Assembly: GCA_963932145.1 (NCBI GenBank)
Contig: OZ010603.1
Span: forward strand, 80,552,122-80,616,121
Direction of reading: 5' to 3'
From: Acanthosepion lycidas
Taxonomy: Eukaryota; Mollusca; Cephalopoda; Sepiida; Sepiidae
Length of the DNA stretch: 64,000 bases
Under the pieces are notes generated by a model. It searched no databases. It saw only the letters and a list, made by a program, of their open reading frames with translations, and had not been told where the DNA came from. Numbering within the stretch: the first letter of the stretch is position 1; each line of letters starts with the position of its first letter. Position numbers and translations under genes: made by a program. This document shows, in pieces, positions 49,330 through 61,200 of this stretch.

Positions 49330-52300
49330 CTGGTTGGTTGAAATGTCCATAGGTTGAATATGGAGAGAAGCCAAAGCTCCGAAAACTTCAATGCATTATT
49401 TTCAATAATCCTGAAGATATCTGCATTGTTTCTTAACAGGTTTTCGGGTTGGTTGAAATGTCCATAGGTTGAATATGGAGAGAAGCCAAAGCTCCGAAAA
49501 CTTCAATGCATTATTTTCAATAATCCTGAAGATATCTGCATTGTTTCTTAACAGGTTTTCGGGTTGGTTGAAATGTCCATAGGTTGAATATGGAGTGAAG
49601 CCAAAGCTCCGAACTCTTCAATGCATTATTTTCAATATTCCTGAAGATAGCTGCATTGTCTCTTAACAGGTTTTCGGGTTGGATGAAATATCCATAGGTT
49701 GAATATGGAGTTAAGCCAAAGCTCCCAACTCTTCAATGCATTATTTTCAATAATCCTGAAGATATCTGCATTGTTTCTTAACAGGTTTTCGTGTTGGTTG
49801 AAATGTCCAGAGGTTGAATATTGAGTGAAGACAAAGCTCCGAAAACTTCAATGCATTATTTTCAATAATCCTGAAGATATCGGCATTGTTTCTTAACAGG
49901 TTTTCGGGTTGGTTGAAATGTCCATAGGTTGAATATGGAGTGAAGCCAAAGCTCCGAACTCTTCAATGCATTATTTTGAATATACCTGAAGATATCTGCA
50001 TTTTTTCTTAACAGGTTTCTGGTTGGTTGAAATGTCCATAGGTTGAATATGGAGTGAAGCCAAAGCTCCGAAAACTTCAATGCATTATTTTCAATAATCC
50101 TGAAGATATCTGCATTGTTTCTTAACAGGTTTTCGGGTTGGTTGAAATGTCCATAGGATGAATATGGAGTGAAGCCAAAGCTCCGAACTCTTCAATGCAT
50201 TATTTTCAATAATCCTGAAGATATCTGCATTGTTTCTGAACAGGTTTTCGGGTTGGTTGAAATGTCCATAGCTTGAATATGGAGTGAAGCCAAATCTCCG
50301 AACTCTTCAATGGATTATTTTCAATAATCCTGAAGATAGCTGCATTGTTTCTTAACAGGTTTTCTGGTTGGTTGAAATGTTGATAGGTTGAATATGGAGT
50401 GAAGCCAAAGCTCCGAACTCTTCAATGCATTATTTTCAATAATCCTGAAGATATCTGCATTGTTTCTTAACAGGTTTTCGGGTTGGTTGAAATGTCCATA
50501 GGTTGAATATGGAGTGAAGCCAAAGCTCCGAAATTTTTAATGCATTATTTTCAATAATCCTGAAGATATCTGCATTGTTTCTTAACAGGTTTTCGGGTTG
50601 GTTGAAATATCCATAGGTTGAATATGGAGTGAAGCCAAAGTTCCGAAAACTTCAATGCATTATTTTCAATAATCCTGAAGATATCTGCATTGTTTCTTAA
50701 CAGGTTTTCTGGTTGGTTGAAATGTCCATAGGTTGAATATAGAGTGAAGCCAGAGCTCCGAAAATTTCAATGCATTATTTTCAATATTCCTGAAGATAGC
50801 TGCATTGTTTCTTAACAGGTTTTCGGGTTGGTTGAAATGTCAATAGGTTGAATATGGAGTGAAGCCAAAGCTCCGAACTCTTCAATGCATTATTTTCAAT
50901 AATCCTGAAGATAGCTGCATTGTTTCTTAACAGGTTTTCGGGTTGGTTGAAATGTCCATAGGTTGAATATGGAGTGAAGCCAAAGCTCCGAACTCTTCAA
51001 TGCATTATTTTCAATAATCCTGAAGATATCTGCATTGTTTCTTAACAGGTTTTCGGGTTGGTTGAAATGTCCATAGGTTGAATATGGAGTGAAGCCAAAG
51101 CTCCGAAATTTTTAATGCATTATTTTCAATAATCCTGAAGATATCTTCATTGTTTCTTAACAGGTTTTCGGGTTGGTTGAAATATCCATAGGTTGAATAT
51201 GGAGTGAAGCCAAAGCTCCGAAAACTTCAATGCATTATTTTCAATAATCCTGAAGATATCTGCATTGTTTCTTAACAGGTTTTCTGGTTGGTTGAAATGT
51301 CCATAGGTTGAATATAGAGTGAAGCCAGAGCTCCGAAAACTTCAATGCATTATTTTCAATATTCCTGAAGATAGCTGCATTGTTTCTTAACAGGTTTTCG
51401 GGTTGGTTGAATTGTCCATAGGTTGAATATGGAGTGAAGCCAAAGCTCCGAACTCTTCAATGCATTATTTTCAATAATCCTGAAGATATCTGCATTGTTT
51501 CTCAACAGGTTTTCGGGTTGGTTGAAATGTCCATAGGTTGAATATGGAGTGAAGCCAAAGCTCCGAACTCTTCAATGGATTATTTTCAATAATCCTGAAG
51601 ATAGCTGCATTGTTTCTTAACAGGTTTTCTGGTTGGTTGAAATGTTCATAGGTTGAATATGGAGAGAAGCCAAAGCTCCAAAAACTTCAATGCATTATTT
51701 TCAATAATCCTGAAGATATCTGCATTGTTTCTTAACAGGTTTTCGGGTTGGTTGAAATGTCCATAGGTTGAATATGGAGTGAAGCCAAAGCTCCGAACTC
51801 TTCAATGCATTATTTTCAATAATCCTGAAGATAGCTGCATTGTTTCTTAACAGGTTTTCGGGTTGGTTGAAATGTCCATAGGTTGAATATGGAGTGAAGC
51901 CAAAGCTCCGAACTCTTCAATGCATTATTTTCAATATTCCTGAAGATAGATGCATTGTCTCTTAACAGGTTTTCGGGTTGGTTGAAATATCCATAGGTTG
52001 AATATGGAGTGAAGCCAAAGCTTCCAACTCTTCAATGCATTATTTTCAATAATCCTGAAGATAGCTGCATTGTTTCTTAACAGGTTTTCGGGTTGGTTGA
52101 AATGTCCATAGGTTGAATATGGAGTGAAGCCAAAGCTCCGAAAACTTCAATGCATTATTTTCAATAATCCTGAAGATATCTTCATTGTTTCTTAACAGGT
52201 TTTCGTGTTGGTTGAAATGTCCAGAGGTTGAATATTGAGTGAAGACAAAGCTCCGAAAACTTCAATGCATTATTTTCAATAATCCTGAAGATATCTGCAT

Positions 52301-55254
52301 TGTTTCTTAACAGGTTTTCGGGTTGGTTGAAATGTCCATAGGTTGAATATGGAGTGAAGCCAAAGCTCCGATCTCTTCAATGCATTATTTTCAATAATCC
52401 TGAAGATATCTGCATTGTTTCTTAACAGGTTTTCGGGTTGGTTGAAATGTCCATAGGTTGAATATGGAGTGAAGCCAAAGCTCCGATCTCTTCAATGCAT
52501 TATTTTCAATAATCCTGAAGATATATGCATTGTTTCTTTACAGGTTTTCGGGTTGGGTGAAATATCCATAGGTTGAATATGGAGTGAAGCCAAAGCTCCG
52601 AACTCTTCAATGCTTTATTTTAAATATTCCTGAAGATATCTGCATTTTTTCTTAACAGGTTTCTGGTTGGTTGAAATGTCCATAGGTTGAATATGGAGTG
52701 AAGCCAAAGCTCCGAAAACTTCAATGTATTATTTTCAATAATCCTGAAGATACCTGCATTGTTTCTTAACAGGTTTTCGGGTTGGTTGAAATGTCCATAG
52801 GATGAATATGGAGTGAAGCCAAAGCTCCGAACTCTTCAATGCATTATTTTCAATAATCCTGAAGATATCTGCATTGTTTCTTAACAGGTTTTCGGGTTGG
52901 TTGAAATGTCCATAGGTTGAATATGGAGTGAAGCCAAAGCTCCAAACTCTTCAATGGATTATTTTCAATAATCCTGAAGATAGCTGCATTGTTTCTTAAC
53001 AGGTTTTCTGGTTGGTTGAAATGTCCATAGGTTGAATATGGAGAGAAGCCAAAGCTCCGAAAACTTCAATGCATTATTTTCAATAATCCTGAAGATATCT
53101 GCATTGTTTCTTAACAGGTTTTCGGGTTGGTTGAAATGTCCATAGGTTGAATATGGAGTGAAGCCAAAGCTCCGAACTCTTCAATGCATTATTTTCAATA
53201 ATCCTGAAAATAGCTGCATTGTTTCTTAACAGGTTTTCGGGTTGGTTGAAATGTCCATAGGTTGAATATGGAGTGAAGCCAAAGCTCCGAACTCTTCAAT
53301 GCATTATTTTCAATATTCCTGAAGATAGCTGCATTGTCTCTTAACAGGTTTTCGGGTTGGTTGAAATATCCATAGGTTGAATATGGAGTGAAGCCAAAGC
53401 TCCCAACTCTTCAATGCATTATTTTCAATAATCCTGAAGATAGCTGCATTGTTTCTTAACAGGTTTTCGGGTTGGTTGAAATGTCCATAGGTTGAATATG
53501 GAGTGAAGCCAAAGCTCCGAAAACTTCAATGCATTATTTTCAATAATCCTGAAGATATCTGCATTGTTTCTTAACAGGTTTTCGTGTTGGTTGAAATGTC
53601 CAGAGGTTGAATATTGAGTGAAGACAAAGCTCCGAAAACTTCAATGCATTATTTTCAATAATCCTGAAGATATCTGCATTGTTTCTTAACAGGTTTTCGG
53701 GTTGGTTGAAATGTCCATAGCTTGAATATGGAGTGAAGCCAAAGCTCCGATCTCTTCAATGCATTATTTTCAATAATCCTGAAGACATCTGCATTGTTTC
53801 TTAACAGGTTTTCGCGTTGGTTGAAATATCCATAGGTTGAATATGGAGTGAAGCCAAAGCTCCGAACTCTTCAATGCATTATTTTCAATATTCCTGAAGA
53901 TAGCTGCATTGTTTCTTAACAGGTTTTCGGGTTGGTTGAAATGTCCATAGGTTGAATATGGAGTGAAGCCAAAGTTCCGAACTCTTCAATGCATTATTTT
54001 CAATATTCCTGAAGATCGCTGCATTGTTTCTTAGCAGGTTTTCGGGTTGGTTGAAACATCCATAGGTTGAATATGGAGTGACGCCAAAGCTCCCAACTCT
54101 TCAATGCATTATTTTCAATAATCCTGAAGATATCTGCATTGTTTCTTAACAGGTTTTCGGGTTGGTTGAAATGTCGTTAGGTTGAATATGGAGTGAAGCC
54201 AAAGCTCCGAAAACTTTAATGCATTATTTTCAATAATCCTGAAGATAACTGCATTGTTTCTAAACAGGTTTTCGGGTTGGTTGAAATGTCCATAGGTTGA
54301 ATATGGAGTGAAGCCAAAGCTCCGAAAACTTCAATGCATTAATTTCAATAATCCTGAAGATATCTGCATTGTTTCTTAACAGGTTTTCGGGTTGGTTGAA
54401 ATGTCCATAGGTTGAATATGGAGTGAAGCCAAAGCTCCGATCTCTTCAATGCATTATTTTCAATAATCCTGAAGATATCTGCATTGTTTCTTAACAGGTT
54501 TTCGGGTTGGTTGAAATATCCATAGGTTGAATATGGAGTGAAGCCAAAGCTCCGAACTCTTCAAGGCATTATTTTCAATAATCCTGAAGATATCTGCATT
54601 GTTTCTTAACAGGTTTTCGGGTTGGTTGAAATGTCCATAGGTTGAATATGGAGTGAAGCCAAAGCTCCGAACTCTTCAATGGATTATTTTCAATAATCCT
54701 GAAGATAGCTGCATTGTTTCTTAACAGGTTTTCTGGTTGGTTGAAATGTCCATAGGTTGAATATGGAGTGAAGCCAAAGCTCCGAACTCTTCAATGCATT
54801 ATTTTCAATAATCCTGAAGATAGCTGCATTGTTTCTTAACAGGTTTTCCGGTTGGTTGAAATGTCCATAGGTTGAATATGGAGTGAAGCCAAAGCTCCGA
54901 ACTCTTCAATGCATTATTTTCAGTATTCGTGAAGATAGCTGCATTGTTTCTTAACAGGTTTTCGGGTTGGTTGAAATATCCATAGGTTGAATATGGAGTG
55001 AAGCCAAAGCTCCGAACTCTTCAATGCATTATTTTCAATAATCCTGAAGATAGTTGCATTGTTCCTTAACAGGTTTTCGGGTTGGTTGAAATGTCCATAG
55101 GTTGAATATGGAGTGAAGCCAAAGCTCCGAACTCTTCAATGCATTATTTTCAATATTCCTGAAGATATCTGCATTGTTTCTTAACAGGTTTGCGGGTTGG
55201 TTTAAAAGTCCATAGGTTGAATATGGAGTCAAGCCAAAGCTCCGAAATCTTCAA

Positions 55255-58200
55255 TGCATTATTTTAAATATTCCTGAAGATATCTGCATCGTTTCGTAAC
55301 AGATTTTCGGGTTGGCTGAAATGTCCATACGTTGTATATGGAGTGAAGCCAAAGCTCCGAACTCTTCAATGCATTATTTTCAATATTCCTGAAGATATCT
55401 CCATTGTTTCTTAACAGGATTTCGGGTTGGTTGAAATGTCCATGAGTCTAATATGTAGTGAAGCCAAAGCCCAGAACTCTTCAATGCATTATTTTCAATA
55501 TTCCTGAAGATATCTCCATTGACTCGTAACAGGTTTTCGGGTTGGCTGAAATGTCCATGTGTTGAATATGGAGTGAAGCCAACGCTCAGAAATCTTCAAT
55601 GCATTATTTTCAATATTCCTTAAGATATATGCATTGTTTATTAACAGGTTTTCGGGTTGGGTGAAATGTCCATAGGTTGAATATGGAGTGAAGCCAAAGC
55701 TCCGATCTCTTCAATGCATTATTTTCAATACTCGTGAAGATATCTGCAGTGTTTCTTAACAGGTTTTCGGGTTGGCTGAAATGTCCATAGGTTGAATATG
55801 TAGTGAAGACAAAGCTCCGAACTCTTCAATGCATTATTTTCAATATTCCTGAAGATATCTGCATTGTTTCTTAACAGGTTTTCTGGTTGGTTGAAATGTC
55901 CATGAGTTGAATATGGAGTGAAGCCAAAGCTCAGAACAATTCAATGCATTATTTTCAATATTCCTGAAGATATCTCCATTGATTCATAACAGGTTTTCGG
56001 GTTGGCTGAAATGTCCATAGGTTGAATATGGAGTGAAGCCAAAGCTCCGAAATCTTCAATGCAATATTTTCAATATTCCTGAAGATATCTGCATTGTTTC
56101 GTAACAGGTTTTCTGGTGGGCTGAAAATTCCATATGTTGAATATGGAGTGAAGCCAAAGCTCCGAACTCTTCAATGCATTATTTTCAATAATCCTGAAGT
56201 TATTTGCATTGTTTCTTAACAGGTTTTCGGGTTGGTTGAAATGTGCATAGGTTGAATATGGAGTGAAGCCAGAGCTCCGAAATCTTCAATGCATTATTTT
56301 CAATATTCCTGAAGATATCTGCATTGTTTCTTAACAGGTTTTCGGGTTGGCTGAAATGTCCATAGGTTGAATATGGAGTGAAACCAAAGCTTTGAACTCT
56401 TCAATGCATTATTTTCAATATTCCTGAAGATATCTGCATTGTTCCGTAACAGGTTTTCGGATTGGTTGAAATGTCCATAGGTTGAGTATGGAGTGAAGCC
56501 AAAGCTCCGAACTCTTCAATGCATTATTTTCAATATTCCTGAAGATATCTGCATTGTTTTTTAACAGGTTTTCGTGCTGGTTTAAATGACCATAGGTTGA
56601 ATACGGAGTGAAGCCAAAGCTCCAAAGTCTTCAATGCATTATTTTCAATATTCCTGAAGTTATTTGCATTGTTTCTTAACTGGTTTGCGGGTTGGTTGAA
56701 ATGTGCATAGGTTGAATATGGAGTGAAACCAGAGCTCCGAACTCTTCAATGCATTATTTTCAATATTCCTGAAGATATCTGCATTGTTTTTTAACAGGTT
56801 TTCGTGCTTGTTGAAATGACCATAGGTTGAATATTGAGTGAAGCCAAAGCTGCGAACTCTTCAATGGATTATTTTCAATATTCCTGAAGTTATTTGCATT
56901 GTTTCTTAACAGGTTTTCGGGTTGGTTGAAATGTGCATAGGTTGTATATTGAGTGAAGCCAGAGCTCCGAAAACTTCAATGCATTATTTTCAATATTCCT
57001 GAAGATAGCTGCATTGTTTCTTAACAGGATTTCGGGTTGGTTGAAATGTCCATAGGTTGAATATGGAGTGAAGCCAAAGCTCCGAACTCTTCAATGCATT
57101 ATTTTCAATAATCCTGAAGATATCTGCATTGTTTCTTAACAGGTTTTCGGGTTGGCTGAAATGGTTATAGGTTGAATATGGAGTGAAACCAAAGCTTTGA
57201 ACTCTTCAATGCATTATTTTCAATATTCCTGAAGATATCTGCATTGTCTCTTAACAGGGTTTCGGGTTGGCTGAAATGTCCATAGGTTGAATTTGGAGTG
57301 AAACCAAAGCTTTGAACTCTTCAATGCATTAATTTCAATATTCCTGAAGATATCTGCATTGTTTCTTAACAGGTTTTCGGGTTGGTTGAAATGTGCATAG
57401 GTTTAATATGGAGTGAAGCCAAAGCTCCGAACTCTTCAATGCATTATATTCAATATTCCTGAAGATATCTGGATTGTTTCTTAACAGGTTTTCGGGTTGG
57501 TTGAAATGTCCATAGGTTGAATATGGAGTGAAGCCAAAGCTCCAAACACTTCAATGCATTATTTTCAATATTCCTGAAGATATCTGCATTGTTTCGTAAC
57601 AGGTTTTCGGGTTGGCTGAAATGACCATAGGTTGAATATGGAGTGAAGCCAAAGGTCCGAAATCTTCAATGCATTATTTTCAATATTCCTGAAGATATCT
57701 GCATTGATTCTTAGCAGGTTTTCGGGTTGGTTGAAATGTCCATAAGTTGAATATGGAGTGAAGCCAAAGCTCCGAAGTCTTCAATGCTTTATTTTCAATA
57801 TTCCTGAAGATATATTTATTGATTCTTAACAGGTTTTCGGTTCGGTTGAAATGTGCATAGGTTGAATATGGAGTGAAGCCAGAGCTCCGAACTCTTCAAT
57901 GCATTATTTTCAATATTCCTGAAGATATCTGTATTGTTTCGTAACATGTTTTCGGGTTGGTTGAAATGTCCATAGGTTGAATATGGAGTGAAGCCAAAGC
58001 TCCAAACACTTCAATGCATTATTTTCAATATTCCTGAAGATATCTGCACTGTTTCGTAACAGGTTCTCGGGTTGGCTGAAATGACCATAGGTTGAATATG
58101 GAGTGAAGCCAAAGCACCGAAATCTTCAATTCATTATTTTCAATATTCCTGAAGATATCTGCATTGTTTCTTAACAGGTTTTCGGGTTGGTTGAAATGTC

Positions 58201-61200
58201 CATAGGTTGAATATGGAGTGAAGCCAAAGCTCCGAACACTTCAATGCATTATTTTCAATATTCCTGAAGATATCTGCATTGTTTCGTAACAGGTTCTCGG
58301 GTTGGATGAAATGACTATAGGTTGAATATGGAGTGAAGCCAAAGCTCCGAAATCTTCAATGCATTATTTTCAATATTCCTGAAGATATCTGCATTGTTTC
58401 GTAACAGGTTCTCGGGTTGGCTGAAATGACCATAGGTTGAATATGGAGTGAAGCCACAGCTCCGAACTCTTCAATGCATTATTTTCAGTATTCCTGAAGA
58501 TATCAGCATTGTTTCGTAACAGGTTTTCGGTCTGGCTGAAATGTCCATAGGTTGAATATGTAGTGAAGCCAAAGCTCCGAACTCTTCAATGCATTATTTT
58601 CAATATTCCTGAAGATATCTGCATTGTTTCGTAACAGGTTTTCGGGTTGGCTGAAATGACCATAGGTTGAATATGGAGTGAAGCCAAAGGTCCGAAATCT
58701 TCAATGCATTATTTTCAATATTCCTGAAGATATCTGCATTGATTCTTAGCAGGTTTTCGGGTTGGTTGAAATATCCCTAGGTTGAATATGGAGTGAAGCC
58801 AAAGCTCCGAAGTCTTCAATGCATTATTTTCAATATTCCTGAAGATATCTGCATTCTTTCGTAACAGGTTTTCTGGTTGGTTGAAATGTCCATAGGTTGA
58901 ATATGGAGTGAAGCCGAAGCTCCGAACTCATCAATGCATTATTTTCAATATTCCTGAAGATATCTGCATTGTTTCGTAACAGTTTCTCGGGTTGGCTGAA
59001 ATGACCATAGTTTGAATATGGAGTGAAGCCAAAGCACCGAAATCTTCAATTCATTATTTTCAATATTCCTGAAGATATCTGCATTGTTTCTTAACAGGTT
59101 TTCGGGTTGGTTGAAATGTCCATAGGTTGAATATGGAGTGAAGCCAAAGCTCCGAACACTTCGATGCATTATTTTCAATATTCCTGAAGATATTTGCATT
59201 GTTTCGTAACAGGTTCTGGGTTGGCTGAAATGACTATAGGTTGAATATGGAGTGAAGCCAAAGCTCCAAACACTTCAATGCATTATTTTCAATATTCCTG
59301 AAGATATCTGCATTGTTTCGTAACAGGTTTTCGGGTTGGCTGAAATGACCATAGGTTGAATATGGAGTGAAGCCAAAGGTCCGAAATCTTCAATGCATTA
59401 TTTTCAATATTCCTGAAGATATCTGCATTGATTCTTAGCAGGTTTTCGGGTTGGTTAAAATGACCATAAGTTGAATATGGAGTGAAGCCAAAGCTCCGAA
59501 GTCTTCAATGCTTTATTTTCAATATTCCTGAAGATATATTTATTGATTCTTAACAGGTTTTCGGTTCGGTTGAAATGTGCATAGGTTGAATATGGAGTGA
59601 AGCCAGAGCTCCGAACTCTTCAATGCATTATTTTCAATATTCCTGAAGATATCTGTATTGTTTCGTAACAGGTTTTCGGGTTGGTTGAAATGTCCATAGG
59701 TTGAATATGGAGTGAAGCCAAAGCTCCAAACACTTCAATGCATTATTTTCAATATTCCTGAAGATATCTGCACTGTTTCGTAACAGGTTCTCGGGTTGGC
59801 TGAAATGACCATAGGTTGAATATGGAGTGAAGCCAAAGCACCGAAATCTTCAACTCATTATTTTCAATATTCCTGAAGATATCTGCATTGTTTCTTAACA
59901 GGTTTTCGGGTTGGTTGAAATGTCCATAGGTTGAATATGGAGTGAAGCCAAAGCTCCGAACACTTCAATGCATTATTTTCAATATTCCTGAAGATATCTG
60001 CATTGTTTCGTAACAGGTTCTCGGGTTGGATGAAATGACTATAGGTTGAATATGGAGTGAAGCCAAAGCTCCGAACTCTTCAATGCATTATTTTCAATAT
60101 TCCTGAAGATATCTGCATTGTTTCGTAACAGGTTCTCGGGTTGGCTGAAATGACCATAGGTTGAATATGGAGTGAAGCCACAGCTCCGAACTCTTCAATG
60201 CATTATTTTCAGTATTCCTGAAGATATCAGCATTGTTTCGTAACAGGTTTTCGGTCTGGCTGAAATGTCCATAGGTTGAATATGTAGTGAAGCCAAAGCT
60301 CCGAACTCTACAATGCATTATTTTCAATATTCCTGAAGATATCGGCATTGTTTCTTAAAAGGTTTTCGGGTTGGTGGAAATGTCCATAGGTTGAATATGG
60401 AGTGAAGCCAATGCTCCGAACTCTTCAATGCATTATTTTCAATATTCCTGAAGATATCTGCATTGTTTCTTAACAGGTTTTCGGGTTGGTTGAAATGTCC
60501 ATAAGTTGAATATGGAGTGAAGCCATAGCTCCGAAATCTACAATGCATTATTTTCAATATTCCTGAAGATATCTGCATTGTTTCTTAACAGGTTTTCGGG
60601 TTGGCTGAAATGTCCATAGGTTGAATTTGGAGTGAAACCAAAGCTTTGAACTTTTCAATGCATTAATTTCAATATTCCTGAAGATATCTGCATTGTTTCT
60701 TAACAGGTTTTCGGGTTAGTTGAAATGTCCATAGGTTGAATATGGAGTGAAGCCAAAGCTCCGAACTCTTCAATGCATTATTTTCAATATTCCTGAAGAT
60801 ATCTGCATTGTTTCGTAACAGGTTTTCGGGTTGGTTGAAATGTCCATAGGTTGAATATGGAGTGAAGCCAAAGCTCCAAACACTTCAATGGATTATTTTC
60901 AATATTCCTGAAGATATCTGCACTGTTTCGTAACAGGTTCTCGGGTTGGCTGAAATGACCATAGGTTGAATATGGAGTGAAGCCAAAGCACCGAAATCTT
61001 CAATTCATTATTTTCAACATTCCTGAAGATATCTGCATTGTTTCTTAACAGGTTTTCGGGTTGGTTGAAATGTCCATAGGTTGAATATGGAGTGAAGCCA
61101 AAGCTCCGAACACTTCATTGCATTATTTTCAATATTCCTGAAGATATCTGCATTGTTTCGTAACAGGTTTTCGGGTTGGTTGAAATGTCCATAGGTTCAA

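Noticed and set aside
19811-60578. Family of about 25 related minus-strand frames (72-105 codons) that look like a multicopy gene
   Set aside because: All lie within the Sat115 array, start and stop at fixed monomer positions, and depend on 1-bp length variants. No regulatory or splice context distinguishes them.
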